Numbered from the stretch's first letter, positions 34,664 to 44,177 are shown. The stretch is 64,000 nt of DNA from JAHRVQ01 sp051278195 (GCA_051278195.1 JBNMQM010000001.1:371100-435099); one strand, 5' to 3'. Translations and numbers: made by a program. The notes: generated from the sequence alone by a model not told the origin.

Positions 34664-35899
34664 ATGGCTGAAGCCTGGATTATAGATGCATGTCGTACCC
34701 CTCGGGGAATAGGCAAAAAAGGCAAGGGTGCACTTGCAGACGAACATCCCCAACACCTCGGCGCAGCAGTACTAAAAGCGCTGCAGGAAAGAAATGGCTT
34801 CAATACCGCAGACGTAGATGACATTATTTTTGGTACCAGCTCGCAACGTGGCACCCAAAGTGGTGATCTGGCGCGAATGGCGGCATTGGATGCCGGCTAT
34901 GACGTGAAAGCCAGTGGCGTTACGCTCGACCGCTTCTGTGGCTCGGGTATCACTTCTGTCAATATTGCGGCTGCTAACATCATGGCCGGCATGGAAGACC
35001 TCACCATTGGTGGCGGTACGGAAATGATGTCCCTTGCGGGTTCTGGTGGTGGTAAAGGTTCACCCTTTTTAGACAACGACAACTTTCGTCTAAGAGACGT
35101 GCATCCACAGCCACATCAAGGCGTTTGTGCCGATACCATCGCAACGCTAGAGGGTATCGATCGCGTCGCGCTAGATAGCCTGGCGCTTGTGTCCCAGCAA
35201 CGTGCCGACCACGCGATCAAGAACGGTCATTTCGACAAGTCTTTGATCACAGTTTATAAAACAGATGGCTCAGTTGCTCTAGATCATGAAGAATTTCCTC
35301 GCCCTCAAACTACCCTTGAAGGCTTGGGTCAGCTAAAGGCCTCGTTTGAAGTCATTGCCGATATTGAGCTTGATGACAAAGGCACCACGTTTCGCAAGCT
35401 GGTTGCGCAAAAGTATCCAGATCTCAAAATCCAACACTTTCACCACGCGGGTAATTCTTCCGGTGTGGTAGACGGTGCTGGTGCAGTACTTCTGGCTTCT
35501 GCTGAATATGCTAAAGCCAATGGCATGAAGCCGCGAGCCAGAATTCGTGCAATGTGCAACATGGGTGACTCGCCCACGTTGATGCTAAATGCGCCGGTTC
35601 CAGCCGCTAGAAAAGTGCTTGAGAAAGCCGGCTTGACGATTGCTGATATCGATCTGTTCGAAATCAATGAAGCGTTTTCGGTAGTGGCTGAGAAGTTCAT
35701 CCGTGACCTGAACCTTGACCGAGATAAGGTCAACGTCAACGGTGGTGCGATGGCACTCGGACATCCTATTGGTGCAACGGGTTCTATGCTCATCGGTACA
35801 GTGCTGGATGAGTTAGAGCGTCGGGATCAGCAATTTGGTCTGGTCACAATGTGTGCTGCCGGCGGAATGGCACCTGCCATCATCATCGAAAGAATTTGA
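34664..35899 (+). CDS. Acetyl-CoA C-acyltransferase (thiolase)
   Basis: Classic thiolase acting in beta-oxidation or acetoacetyl-CoA metabolism. The nucleophile region is LDRFCGSGITSVNIAAANIM (Cys near 88). The C-terminal motifs NEAFSVVAEKFIRDLNLDRD, NGGAMALGHPIGATGSMLI and VTMCAAGGMAPAIIIER supply the second cysteine and the GHP histidine. 411 residues is usual. It forms an isolated unit followed by two strong terminators, in the same direction as the CoA-transferase gene. Confidence 0.93.
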   Translation: MAEAWIIDACRTPRGIGKKGKGALADEHPQHLGAAVLKALQERNGFNTADVDDIIFGTSSQRGTQSGDLARMAALDAGYDVKASGVTLDRFCGSGITSVNIAAANIMAGMEDLTIGGGTEMMSLAGSGGGKGSPFLDNDNFRLRDVHPQPHQGVCADTIATLEGIDRVALDSLALVSQQRADHAIKNGHFDKSLITVYKTDGSVALDHEEFPRPQTTLEGLGQLKASFEVIADIELDDKGTTFRKLVAQKYPDLKIQHFHHAGNSSGVVDGAGAVLLASAEYAKANGMKPRARIRAMCNMGDSPTLMLNAPVPAARKVLEKAGLTIADIDLFEINEAFSVVAEKFIRDLNLDRDKVNVNGGAMALGHPIGATGSMLIGTVLDELERRDQQFGLVTMCAAGGMAPAIIIERI

Positions 35900-35924
35900 T
35901 GCAGAAGTGTTAGCGTAAGCAGTA

Positions 35925-35960
35925 CGAAAAAAGCCTTCCTTGCTGGAAGGCTTTTTTTTG
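35925..35960 (+). terminator. Rho-independent terminator after the thiolase gene
   Basis: GCCTTCC/GGAAGGC stem with TTGCT loop, preceded by A-run and followed by eight T residues. Ends the plus-strand thiolase transcript and could work both ways. Confidence 0.9.
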
Positions 35961-35979
35961 CCTGCTGTTTTTTAAGGAC

Positions 35980-36017
35980 AAAAAAAGACCTTCCGAGAGA
36001 GTCAGGGAAGGTCTTTT
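35980..36017 (-). terminator. Rho-independent terminator after the FadB-like gene
   Basis: GACCTTCC/GGAAGGTC stem (35987-35994 with 36006-36013). Read on the minus strand it is followed by a T-run (AAAAAA on the plus strand at 35981-35986), suiting the FadB/FadJ-like gene. It faces the previous terminator across only 20 bp. Confidence 0.88.
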
Positions 36018-36054
36018 CATTGACAACTTATAGCACCAGAAAGTTTAGTCTGGT

Positions 36055-38157
36055 TTAGCCATCAAGCGATGCGAATGTTTTGCCTTCGCTTGCCAGTTTC
36101 TTCAGCAGTTCAGAAGGCTTCCAGGCTTCGTCCTTGGTCTCTACATAGAAACGCTCAATGTCTGCAAGCACCTTGTCCAGTCCTTGCGTGTCTGCGTACC
36201 ACATTGGGCCGCCCACATAGGTAGGAAACCCGTAACCATTGACGTAAACCGTATCAATGTCGCTGGCACGAAGGGCGTGACCTTCATCGAGTAACTTTGC
36301 GCCAATGTTAACGAGCGGGTAAATACATCGCTTCAGAATTTCTTCATCGGTAAAATCCTTGGCCTTAAAGCCTAGATCTGCCGCGACTCGTTTCACAATT
36401 TCGTCCGCTTCTGCGTCTGGGCGTGGTGTTCGGTCACCTTCAACATACTCGTAGTAGCCTTTCATATTCTTCTGACCATATCGGCCTGCTTCACAAAGTT
36501 CGTCAGGAATCCGTGCAGTCACTTCGTTTGAGCCGCCCATCATCTTACGTGCGCGCCAGCCAAGATCCAGGCCGACCATGTCAGCCATGGTGAAAGGACC
36601 CATCGCCAGACCGAACTCAAAGATTACTTTGTCGACCTGTGCAGGTGATGCGCCTTCAAGAATCATCATGCTCGCCTGACGAGAGTAGCCACCGATCATA
36701 CGGTTGCCAATAAACCCAGGACAGTTACCAGCGACGACAGACACCTTGCCAAGTCGCTTGCCCAGTGCCATCGCCGTACCCAATGCCTGGGTCGATGATT
36801 TTTCACCGCGAACAACTTCAAGCAGTTTCATCACGTTTGCAGGACTAAAGAAGTGCAGACCAACAACATTTTCTGGTCGCGATGTCATCGCAGCAATTGC
36901 ATCGACATCCAGCCCAGAAGTGTTCGTCGCCAGCAACGCGCCGTCTTTCATCACCTTGTCGAGCTTGGCGAAAATCTCTTTTTTGAGATCCAGGTTTTCA
37001 TAAACCGCTTCAATCACGACGTCCGCATCGCCTAAATCTTCGAATGCGGCCGTTGGAATGATCAGCGCCATGCGCTCGTCCATTTTCTCTTGGCTTAAAC
37101 GGCCGCGAGAGACAGTGCGCGCATAGTTACCTTCGATAACCTTCAAGCCTTTGGCTAGATTGTCGGCATCGTTGTCGTGCAAGCGAACTGGTACGCCAGC
37201 ATTGGCGAAACACATCGCGATACCACCGCCCATGGTGCCAGAGCCAATCACCGACGCTTTGTTGATTTCGATCAGTGGGGTTTCTTTATCGAGGCCTGGA
37301 ATCTTGTTGGCCGCACGCTCAGCGAAGAAGATGTGAATCAGAGCTTCGCGCTGTGGATTTTTTAAGCATTCAGCGAAAAGGCGTTGTTCTGCTTTCATGC
37401 CTTCATCAAAAGTGGCTGAGTTTACCGCTGCTTCAACGCACTTCAGGATTTGCGAAGGTGCGAACTGACCACGGTGAGTCTTCTCAATTTGCTTCGCTGC
37501 TGCTTCAAACAGTTCGGTGTTGCCCTTGTCTGCCGCGATCTTGTCTTCAAGGTCTCGAATCTTGCGCGTCGCGCCGCCAGCAGCAACGATCTCTTCTGCG
37601 TAAGCGATGCCGGCTGCAACGATATCGCCCTCTGCAACGCGGTCAACAATACCGAGCTTCAGAGCGGCCGGTGCTAAAATTGGATCACCTGACACAATTG
37701 CCGTAACAGCCGCTTGTGCACCGATCAGTCTTGGTAAACGCTGTGTACCGCCTGCGCCAGGTAACAAGCCAAGTTTCACTTCTGGCAGGCCTACAGGTGC
37801 TTTAGGTGCTGCAATCCGGTAGTCGCAACATAGCGCGACTTCTAAGCCGCCACCAAAAGCCGTGCCGTTGATTGCCGCGATAATTGGCTTGGTGCTACCT
37901 TCCATTTTATCGAGTGCTTCGCCGAGGCCCACTGCTTCAGAAGCTGCGCCGCCGAATTCGCCGATATCAGCACCTGCAATAAACGCGCGGTGCATACCGG
38001 TTAACACGATTGCCTTGATGCTATCGTCTTCTAGCGCTTTGGTTACGCCGTCGAATAGACCTTGGCGAACGCCCGAAGACAAAGGGTTAACTGGGGGATT
38101 ATCTATACTCAGTAACGCGATTTCGCCTCGTTGCTCGTAATGTACGGCACCTTTCAT
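36055..38157 (-). CDS. Bifunctional enoyl-CoA hydratase / 3-hydroxyacyl-CoA dehydrogenase (FadB/FadJ-like)
   Basis: Multifunctional beta-oxidation enzyme. N-terminal crotonase domain (residues 1-190) with AFIAGADIGEFG and FGGGLEVALCCDYRIA plus GLLPGAGGTQRLPRL; central NAD-binding 3-hydroxyacyl-CoA dehydrogenase with VIGSGTMGGGIAMCFANAGV; then FFSPANVMKLLEVVRG and VAGNCPGFIGNRMIGGYSR; and two C-terminal helical domains. Catalytic glutamates of the crotonase are plausible in the GLEVAL and GAGGTQR regions. The ATG at 38157 has AAGGAGC at good spacing; an upstream start would add 36 unsupported residues. 700 residues fits FadJ-type proteins. Confidence 0.95.
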   Translation of the reverse strand: MKGAVHYEQRGEIALLSIDNPPVNPLSSGVRQGLFDGVTKALEDDSIKAIVLTGMHRAFIAGADIGEFGGAASEAVGLGEALDKMEGSTKPIIAAINGTAFGGGLEVALCCDYRIAAPKAPVGLPEVKLGLLPGAGGTQRLPRLIGAQAAVTAIVSGDPILAPAALKLGIVDRVAEGDIVAAGIAYAEEIVAAGGATRKIRDLEDKIAADKGNTELFEAAAKQIEKTHRGQFAPSQILKCVEAAVNSATFDEGMKAEQRLFAECLKNPQREALIHIFFAERAANKIPGLDKETPLIEINKASVIGSGTMGGGIAMCFANAGVPVRLHDNDADNLAKGLKVIEGNYARTVSRGRLSQEKMDERMALIIPTAAFEDLGDADVVIEAVYENLDLKKEIFAKLDKVMKDGALLATNTSGLDVDAIAAMTSRPENVVGLHFFSPANVMKLLEVVRGEKSSTQALGTAMALGKRLGKVSVVAGNCPGFIGNRMIGGYSRQASMMILEGASPAQVDKVIFEFGLAMGPFTMADMVGLDLGWRARKMMGGSNEVTARIPDELCEAGRYGQKNMKGYYEYVEGDRTPRPDAEADEIVKRVAADLGFKAKDFTDEEILKRCIYPLVNIGAKLLDEGHALRASDIDTVYVNGYGFPTYVGGPMWYADTQGLDKVLADIERFYVETKDEAWKPSELLKKLASEGKTFASLDG

Positions 38158-38407
38158 GGGTAGCTCCTTGTTTAGAGGGTTTTTGTCTAAGTGAATGTAT
38201 AGTGCTAAGAATATCGGGACCGAAGTATAACGCGCCTGCGGGTGGTTTTTACCGTATTTCCTCAATGAATCCAGCGGTATAACAGGCTGAATATGCAGTA
38301 AGGTGGCGCCAGCGCCGAAAAAGCCTAAATGTGTGCCTTGATGGCCGCAACTCGCGTGCTGGGCTGAGGTTCCGTCTTAAGTTTCGTCTGATGTCTTGGA
38401 GGCCTGC

Positions 38408-39583
38408 TTGAATAGAACTCTGATCGTGCTGATGGCAGCGCAATCTTTCGCTCAATGTTGTGCGCCTATTGTCATCTTGTTAGGCGGCATCGTTGGCGCG
38501 CGCCTGGCGCCAACGCCTACCCTGGCAACTTTGCCGATTGCACTGATGATCGTGGGTACTGCTGCGTCGACTATTCCAGCGGCATTATTGATGCAGCGCT
38601 TTGGCCGGCGTACGGTTTTCTTGCTCGCGGCTACCTGTTGTGCGCTGGCAGGGTGGTTGGGTGCGTATGCGATCGGAGCCAATAGTTTTTTGTTTTTTTG
38701 TGTGGCGACCGCGCTCGTAGGTAGTCACAACGCGGTGATGCAGCAGTATCGTTTTGCCGTCGCAGAAGCCGTACCAAAAGATAAGGTGGCGAGTTCCTTA
38801 TCGATACTCATGTTGGCAGGTGTTGTTGCAGCTTATATGGGGCCAGAGGCAGCGCAGTATCTGCGTGATGCTTCAGATTATGGTGTCTTTGCGGGCTCGT
38901 TTCTCGCGATTTCAGGCTTTATGAGCATCGCCTTTATGTGCCTGCTTTTTTACCAGAACAAAGCGCTATCCGTCGAGGAGGCACAAGGTCCGCAAAGACC
39001 GATCTGGGTCATCGTTCAACAGCCGGTGTTTATCCTCGCCATATTTGCCGCCGCGGCTGGGTGGGGCGTGATGAGTTTGATTATGACCGCGACGCCCCTC
39101 AGCATGCATGATATCGATCAGTTCAATATGGATGACACCACCTGGGTGATTCAAAGTCACATCATGGCGATGTATCTGCCTTCTTTGTTTAGCGGTTTTC
39201 TCATCATGCGCTTTGGTCCCCATGCGATCGTCAAAGCGGGTCTCGCGATTCTTATGCTATGCCTGGTGATTGGATGGATAGATCGGCATTTGATTCACTA
39301 CTGGGGCGCGCTGGTGGCGCTTGGCATCGGTTGGAATTTTCTGTTTTTAGGCGGTACCACCTTGTTGACCCAGGCCTACCAGCCCGCTGAGCGTTTTAAG
39401 ATCCAGGCGCTCAATGACTTTTTGATATTCTCGCTGCAGGGCGTTGCGTCACTCGGTTCCGGTTGGATACTGTTGACCTATGGCTGGGATTGGTTGCTCG
39501 CGCTCAGCGCGCCGTTCTTGATCGCATTGCTACTGGCTTTAGCCTGGTCGCGGTTCACGACACGAGCGGCGCAATTCGCTTGA
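38408..39583 (+). CDS. MFS transporter
   Basis: Twelve-helix inner-membrane secondary transporter of the major facilitator superfamily. The hydrophobic helices are evenly spaced through about 390 residues, with the first-loop type motif QRFGRRTVFLL between helices 2 and 3. The substrate is unknown. There is no ATG. The TTG at 38408 has GGAGG just upstream, so it is preferred over a TTG four codons earlier. It runs convergently toward the RIO kinase gene, 12 bp apart. Confidence 0.85.
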   Translation: MNRTLIVLMAAQSFAQCCAPIVILLGGIVGARLAPTPTLATLPIALMIVGTAASTIPAALLMQRFGRRTVFLLAATCCALAGWLGAYAIGANSFLFFCVATALVGSHNAVMQQYRFAVAEAVPKDKVASSLSILMLAGVVAAYMGPEAAQYLRDASDYGVFAGSFLAISGFMSIAFMCLLFYQNKALSVEEAQGPQRPIWVIVQQPVFILAIFAAAAGWGVMSLIMTATPLSMHDIDQFNMDDTTWVIQSHIMAMYLPSLFSGFLIMRFGPHAIVKAGLAILMLCLVIGWIDRHLIHYWGALVALGIGWNFLFLGGTTLLTQAYQPAERFKIQALNDFLIFSLQGVASLGSGWILLTYGWDWLLALSAPFLIALLLALAWSRFTTRAAQFA

Positions 39584-39595
39584 TTTCCTCTTCTC

Positions 39596-40450
39596 CTAGT
39601 CTTCGTCTGCCTCGCGAATTCTTTCGAGCCGCTCTTCTTCTTCGTCGATGGCAGCATTGATCTCCGTCAGGACACCATCCACATCGGCTTCTTCAACCGG
39701 CTTTTCGAATAGGCCGGTTAGTTTTGACTCAGGCGTTAGGCTGCCGTCTTCGTATAAGCTCCAAATCTCACCGGCGTAATCGCGGCCGATTAGCTGTGGC
39801 GCGAACAGACCATAAAAATTTGTCATATTGTCGACGTCTCGCTGTAGCATCGACTCAGCATGGTTGTTTGCCGCTGCATCAACCGCTTGCGGTAGATCGA
39901 TGATGACAGGGCCGTGTTCATCCACCAGAACGTTAAATTCCGACAAGTCACCGTGAACCAAACCAGCACATAACATCTGGATGACGTACTGCATCACGGT
40001 GCTGTGATCCGTTAGTGCCTCTTGTTCGGTCATGGAGGTTTCGCTCAAGCGTGGCGCAACATCACCATCTTTATCAGTGATCAGCTCCATCAAAAGCACG
40101 CCATCAACGCAGCCGTAGGTTTTAGGCACTCGCACGCCGGCAGTGCTTAAGCGAGATAGCGCATCGACTTCTGCGTTGTGCCAGCTTTCTTCTTGTTGCT
40201 GGCGGCCGAACTTCGAACCCTTCTCCATGGCCCGGGCCCGGCGGCTGTTTTTGACTTTCCTGCCTTCTTGATAATGCACGGCTTGCTTGAAGCTGCGTTG
40301 AGCAACGTCCTTGTAGACCTTGGCGCAGCGGATAGATGTGTTGCAGCGGACAATATAGACCGTGGCTTCTTTGCCGCTCATGAGTTGACGGATCACTTCA
40401 TCGACTAATCCGTCTTCAATGAGCGGTTGAATTCTCTTTGGTATTTTCAT
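39596..40450 (-). CDS. RIO-family serine kinase
   Basis: Atypical protein kinase of the RIO1 family; bacterial members are cytosolic and their targets unknown. Motifs: MSGKEATVYIVRC (ATP-binding region), the lysine in CAKVYKDVAQRSFKQ, GLVHGDLSEFNVLVDEHGP (catalytic loop), and VIIDLPQAVDAAANNHAE with the DLPQ metal-binding aspartate. The C-terminus is a glutamate-rich tail. The ATG at 40448-40450 begins the conserved MKIPKRIQPLIEDGLVDEVI; an upstream frame would add 30 residues that resemble no family member. Confidence 0.9.
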   Translation of the reverse strand: MKIPKRIQPLIEDGLVDEVIRQLMSGKEATVYIVRCNTSIRCAKVYKDVAQRSFKQAVHYQEGRKVKNSRRARAMEKGSKFGRQQQEESWHNAEVDALSRLSTAGVRVPKTYGCVDGVLLMELITDKDGDVAPRLSETSMTEQEALTDHSTVMQYVIQMLCAGLVHGDLSEFNVLVDEHGPVIIDLPQAVDAAANNHAESMLQRDVDNMTNFYGLFAPQLIGRDYAGEIWSLYEDGSLTPESKLTGLFEKPVEEADVDGVLTEINAAIDEEEERLERIREADED

Positions 40451-40607
40451 GGCGCGGTTATACACGAGTCGACCTGTTTCGGCTATGGTTGAGGGGCGGG
40501 AAAAGCCATTTGCCAGGTGTTCGGAGCGGATCATTGCCATGTATGATGGCGCCAGCTAAATTTATGCGATTCGCATAATTCATACAAAAGAGCGCTGGAG
40601 AATCCCG

Positions 40608-41627
40608 ATGACAGACCGAACCAACGTCAAAGTAGTCCTAAAATCCCGTCCCGAGGGGATGGTAGAAGAAGAGAATTTCGACGTGATCTCAGAGCCAGCA
40701 CCGACGCCGGGTGACAATGAAATGCTGGTAAAGACCTTATGGTTATCTCTAGACCCCTATATGCGTGGCCGTATGAGCGATCGTGCCTCTTACGCCAAGC
40801 CCCTGCAAATCGGTGAAGTCATGACCGGCGGCATTGTGGGCGAGGTGGTGGAGTCCAATGCAGGTGATTATCCAGTTGGCACCATTGTGTCTGCCATGCA
40901 TGGCTGGCAATCCTATGCCGTGGCGAAGCCAGACGATTTTCGACTATTCAAAGTGGATCCCAGCCTAGCGCCGATATCGACAGCGGTCGGCACGACTGGT
41001 ATGCCAGGCCAAACGGCATATTTTGGCCTGTTAAAGCTAGGTAAGCCCCAGCCAGGTGAAACGGTTGTTGTGTCAGCAGCTTCCGGTGCCGTTGGTTCCG
41101 TGGTCGGGCAAATTGCAAAGATTCAAGGCTGCAAAGCCATTGGCGTTGCTGGCGGCGAAGAGAAGTGTCGTTATGTGGTTGAGGAGTTGGGTTTTGATGC
41201 TTGCGTTGACTATAAAGCGCCGGATTTTGCAGCTCAGATGGCAGCAGCCTGTCCAGATGGCGTAGACGTCTATTTTGAAAACGTCGGTGGCGTGGTGCTA
41301 GAAGCTGTTGCACCGCTTCTCAATAAAGGTGCCAGGGTGCCTGTTTGTGGCTTTATCTCTGCCTATAACGCCACTGACATGTCTCAGGTCAAGACACCCG
41401 AAATGGTGCTGAGTGCTTTACCGAACCCACCGGAATCGAGATTCTTTATCGTCACGGAATGGATTGAAGAGTTTGATGCGTCATCCAGACAGCTCGGCGA
41501 ATGGATAAAAGACGGCAAGCTTAAGTATCGCGAAACTGTGGTTGAGGGTCTGGAGAATTCGCCGGCGGCCTTTAAGATGCTGTTCACTGGTGAGAATTTT
41601 GGCAAGCTGATCATTAAGGTCGCTTAA
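40608..41627 (+). CDS. Zinc-independent NADP-dependent oxidoreductase (MDR family)
   Basis: Medium-chain dehydrogenase/reductase of the leukotriene B4 dehydrogenase/alkenal reductase group, reducing activated double bonds with NADPH. N-terminal: ENFDVISEPAPTPGDNEMLV and LSLDPYMRGRMSD. The cofactor domain has VVVSAASGAVGSVVGQIAKI and GVAGGEEKCRYVVEELGFD, and the nucleotide-binding fold continues to DVYFENVGG. There is no zinc ligand set. Length (339) is normal. The closest well-known relative is curcumin/alkenal reductase CurA-type. No operon partner. Confidence 0.92.
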   Translation: MTDRTNVKVVLKSRPEGMVEEENFDVISEPAPTPGDNEMLVKTLWLSLDPYMRGRMSDRASYAKPLQIGEVMTGGIVGEVVESNAGDYPVGTIVSAMHGWQSYAVAKPDDFRLFKVDPSLAPISTAVGTTGMPGQTAYFGLLKLGKPQPGETVVVSAASGAVGSVVGQIAKIQGCKAIGVAGGEEKCRYVVEELGFDACVDYKAPDFAAQMAAACPDGVDVYFENVGGVVLEAVAPLLNKGARVPVCGFISAYNATDMSQVKTPEMVLSALPNPPESRFFIVTEWIEEFDASSRQLGEWIKDGKLKYRETVVEGLENSPAAFKMLFTGENFGKLIIKVA

Positions 41628-41650
41628 GCAGCGACAACGATTGTTTGAGT

Positions 41651-41673
41651 GGGGGTGTTCATGGAGCGCCCCC
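41651..41673 (+). terminator. Weak GC-rich hairpin after the MDR gene
   Basis: GGGGGTG/CGCCCCC stem with a 9-nt loop. Only a short run of T follows (GCGTTT), so termination is uncertain. Confidence 0.35.
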
Positions 41674-41701
41674 GCGTTTCAATCAATAGCGGAGAAGCAA
41701 A

Positions 41702-42265
41702 TTGGCAAAGAAGAGTAAGGGCGGCGGTTCACTTCAAGAGCAACTTAAGCAAGCCGGCCTGGTGACGGATAAACAGATTAAGAAGGCTCAAAAAAACATG
41801 CATCGACAAGAGATGCGTGTTCGGCAGGGCGTTGAAGTAGACGAAGTTAAACTCGGTGCCGAAAAAGCGCTAGCGGACAAGCAAGCACGTGACAAAGAAG
41901 AAAACCGTGTTCTGTTTGAGAAAGCTCAGGCTAAAGCGCTGCATGCGCAGGTTCGACAACTGATCGACATGAACCGCCAACGCGAAAGAGGCGACGTTGC
42001 CTATAATTTCAGCGAGCAACAGAAAGTAAAAAAAATCTATATCTCCGAAAAAAACAAGAAAGAGATCAACCGCGGTTTTCTCGCGATCGTTAAATACGAT
42101 ACCGACTATGAGCTGGTGCCCGAAGGCGTTGCCCGCAAGGTTATGCAAAGGCTGCCAAATAGTTTCGAGGAGACCATCATTTACTTATACGAAAGCAGCA
42201 ATGCTGAAGTAGATGAAGATGACCCTTATAAAGACTTCCCCATCCCGGACGATTTGGACTGGTAA
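41702..42265 (+). CDS. DUF2058 family protein (YaiL-like)
   Basis: Cytosolic protein of unknown function, a gammaproteobacterial family. It is highly charged: the first 100 residues are lysine/glutamate-rich helices (LQEQLKQAGLVTDKQIKKAQ, DKEENRVLFEKAQAKA) likely to be coiled coil. A small globular domain follows with YNFSEQQKVKKIYISEKNKK and LAIVKYDTDYELVPEGVARKV. The C-terminus is acidic. The start is a TTG with GGAG seven bases ahead. It converges on a methyltransferase gene, 7 bp apart. Confidence 0.88.
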   Translation: MAKKSKGGGSLQEQLKQAGLVTDKQIKKAQKNMHRQEMRVRQGVEVDEVKLGAEKALADKQARDKEENRVLFEKAQAKALHAQVRQLIDMNRQRERGDVAYNFSEQQKVKKIYISEKNKKEINRGFLAIVKYDTDYELVPEGVARKVMQRLPNSFEETIIYLYESSNAEVDEDDPYKDFPIPDDLDW

Positions 42266-42272
42266 CAACGGT

Positions 42273-43010
42273 TTAAGCCGAAAGTGGCTTTTGCAAGAGG
42301 TCAACGCGGTTTGGGATATCGAAAACAAACCCGTCATCAGTCTCACTCGCAAGAAACCGTTGTTTGACCTCAGCATACTGTTCTGTGGATAGATTGTGAT
42401 CCGTATGCGTGACATTCAAAATACCTTTTTCATACTGCTGCCATGATTTCATCTGGATGCGGTTGAGGAAAAAGTACTCCGACTTAAGGTGAAACAAGCC
42501 CGTAGCAACGCTTTGACTAACCGCGTTAAACGCCGCTTGGCGAACCGCTTGCTCGTCGTGATAGACCTTCATGATTTCATTAAATCTACCGGTGAACACT
42601 GGCTCAGAGATGTAAGCGAAACCGCCGGGTTTTAGTACCCGATAAATTTCTTGCAAGGCACGGTAAAGTTGATCGAGTGGCACATGATGTAATGACTTAA
42701 ACATCAAAATGATATCGAAGGTTTGATCTTGTTCGTCGATTGCCTCCGCGCCATAAATTTTAAAGGTCACCTTGCTGAGGTTGGTCATAGACAGATTTTT
42801 TCGATGTTGGATCTCGTCGACCTCGGCCGCAATGACGGATTCGACTTTGGTCTGTTCGACAATCATTTGGGTCTTTTCAGCTGCGCCGCAACCTAGCTCT
42901 AGCACTTTGGCGCCATCAAACTTCAGCATCTGTTGTAAAACCGAAATTTCGTTGGTCAGGTCTTGAGATTCAGGACCGACCAGTGACATTTGGGGAGCAG
43001 CTGCATTCAT
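42273..43010 (-). CDS. Class I SAM-dependent methyltransferase
   Basis: Transfers a methyl group from S-adenosylmethionine to an unknown acceptor. Rossmann motif I is KVLELGCGAAEKT. Motifs with VIAAEVDEI, YGAEAIDEQDQTFDIILMFK and LKPGGFAYISEPVF follow. About 245 residues. The chemistry could be on a metabolite, lipid or quinone; I do not see a family-specific motif. Transcribed convergently with the DUF2058 gene. Confidence 0.85.
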   Translation of the reverse strand: MNAAAPQMSLVGPESQDLTNEISVLQQMLKFDGAKVLELGCGAAEKTQMIVEQTKVESVIAAEVDEIQHRKNLSMTNLSKVTFKIYGAEAIDEQDQTFDIILMFKSLHHVPLDQLYRALQEIYRVLKPGGFAYISEPVFTGRFNEIMKVYHDEQAVRQAAFNAVSQSVATGLFHLKSEYFFLNRIQMKSWQQYEKGILNVTHTDHNLSTEQYAEVKQRFLASETDDGFVFDIPNRVDLLQKPLSA

Positions 43011-43310
43011 CGAATTTTCTCTCTTTTCGTCAGTGGTGTTCTGTGTGCCGCTGTGGTTTGATTTTCCGCTGCCAGTTTACGGACGTATTTCATAAAAGGC
43101 ATTAAATACGTCACCTTCAAAAGGAATCGTGCGAAAACGAGTAGGCGCGGGTCGCAATCGGGCAGTCAGCACTCACTCTATGTTCCGGCGATCAATGCCT
43201 CCAATGCACTGCCCGCGGTCTGGCGTGATGAGGGCAACATTTCAGGAATGGAACTGAGCTGAATTTGGCGGCTGGACGCCAGATCTTCATAGACAGGGTA
43301 CAATGCCCTG
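43011..43310. other. 300-bp divergent intergenic region
   Basis: Holds an inverted repeat at 43082-43112 and a possible promoter at the 3' end. TACAAT at 43299-43304 resembles a -10 box only seven bases before the ATG of the PHP gene. No coding sequence was found. Confidence 0.45.
43082..43112. repeat. 9-bp inverted repeat upstream of divergent genes
   Basis: GACGTATTT (43082-43090) and AAATACGTC (43104-43112) are exact complements separated by 13 nt, in the space between the methyltransferase and PHP genes. Possible operator; no protein identified. Confidence 0.4.
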
Positions 43311-44177
43311 ATGAAGGCAGACCTCCATTGTCATAGTTATTATTCTGACGGCACCCAGTCGCCGGATTTCCTTATTCAGCGGGCGATCGAAAACCAGGTT
43401 ACGCACCTCGCGATTACCGATCATGACTGCACCGCAGCGTTGGATGATGTGTTTGGTAGAGACGCGCTCGGTAGCTTACCCGAGATCTCCGTTATCGGTG
43501 GTGTTGAAATTTCTTGTGGCTGGGAGTCGCTGGAGATTCATGTTGTTGGTCTGTTTGTCGATCACAAAAATGTCGATCTTCAAACGCTTCTGACGTCGCA
43601 ACAACTGGCCCGCCGTCAGAGAGTCCTGGCAATGCACGAGAAACTGGAAGCGCTGGGTACCTTCGGCCTCTTTGAAAGTCTCGAGTCAATGCCGTGCATT
43701 GCTTACACGCGCAGCCACGTGGCGCATTTTCTGGTGTCACAAGGTGTCTGCAAGACGCATCCGAAAGCCTTTAAAAGTCATCTAGGCAAACGTGGCAAAA
43801 TCTATGTGGCGTCAAACTGGTGTAGCCTGGTGGAAGCGATTGCTGGCATAAAAGCAGCAGGTGGCATTGCGGTGCTTGCCCATCCTGGTCGATATCCCTT
43901 AAACAAGAAAAAGCTCGAAGCGCTAGTCCTCGCATTCAAGGCTGCGGGTGGTGAGGCGTTAGAAGGCAGCTATCGAAACATCGATCCGAAGGATACTCAG
44001 CATCTAGGTCGGCTAGCTGTCGAGCATGGACTGTATCTTTCTGCTGGTTCGGATTTTCATGATCCGGCGGCCCGTTGGACCGATATCGGCAGATTTCCCG
44101 CGCTGGAGCAGGCGGTCCAAGAACATGCGATCTGGCAACACCCTATCTGGCGAGATCACTATTGCTCGGCGCTCTAG
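43311..44177 (+). CDS. PHP-domain phosphoesterase (RNase AM / 3',5'-nucleoside bisphosphate phosphatase)
   Basis: Metal-dependent phosphoesterase of the YciV/TrpH family, which trims 5' ends of rRNA and degrades pAp-type nucleotides in E. coli. The metal-binding N-terminus DLHCHSYYSDGTQSPD has H6 and H8, then AITDHDC; later VIGGVEISCGWES, GIAVLAHPGRYPL, and GSDFHDP close to the end. 288 residues is normal. If the TACAAT at 43299 is the -10 box, the mRNA may be leaderless or nearly so. Confidence 0.92.
   Translation: MKADLHCHSYYSDGTQSPDFLIQRAIENQVTHLAITDHDCTAALDDVFGRDALGSLPEISVIGGVEISCGWESLEIHVVGLFVDHKNVDLQTLLTSQQLARRQRVLAMHEKLEALGTFGLFESLESMPCIAYTRSHVAHFLVSQGVCKTHPKAFKSHLGKRGKIYVASNWCSLVEAIAGIKAAGGIAVLAHPGRYPLNKKKLEALVLAFKAAGGEALEGSYRNIDPKDTQHLGRLAVEHGLYLSAGSDFHDPAARWTDIGRFPALEQAVQEHAIWQHPIWRDHYCSAL

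Noticed and set aside
37275..37706. 143-codon plus-strand open frame
   Set aside because: Antisense to the FadB/FadJ-like gene, with low-complexity cysteine/arginine-rich sequence.
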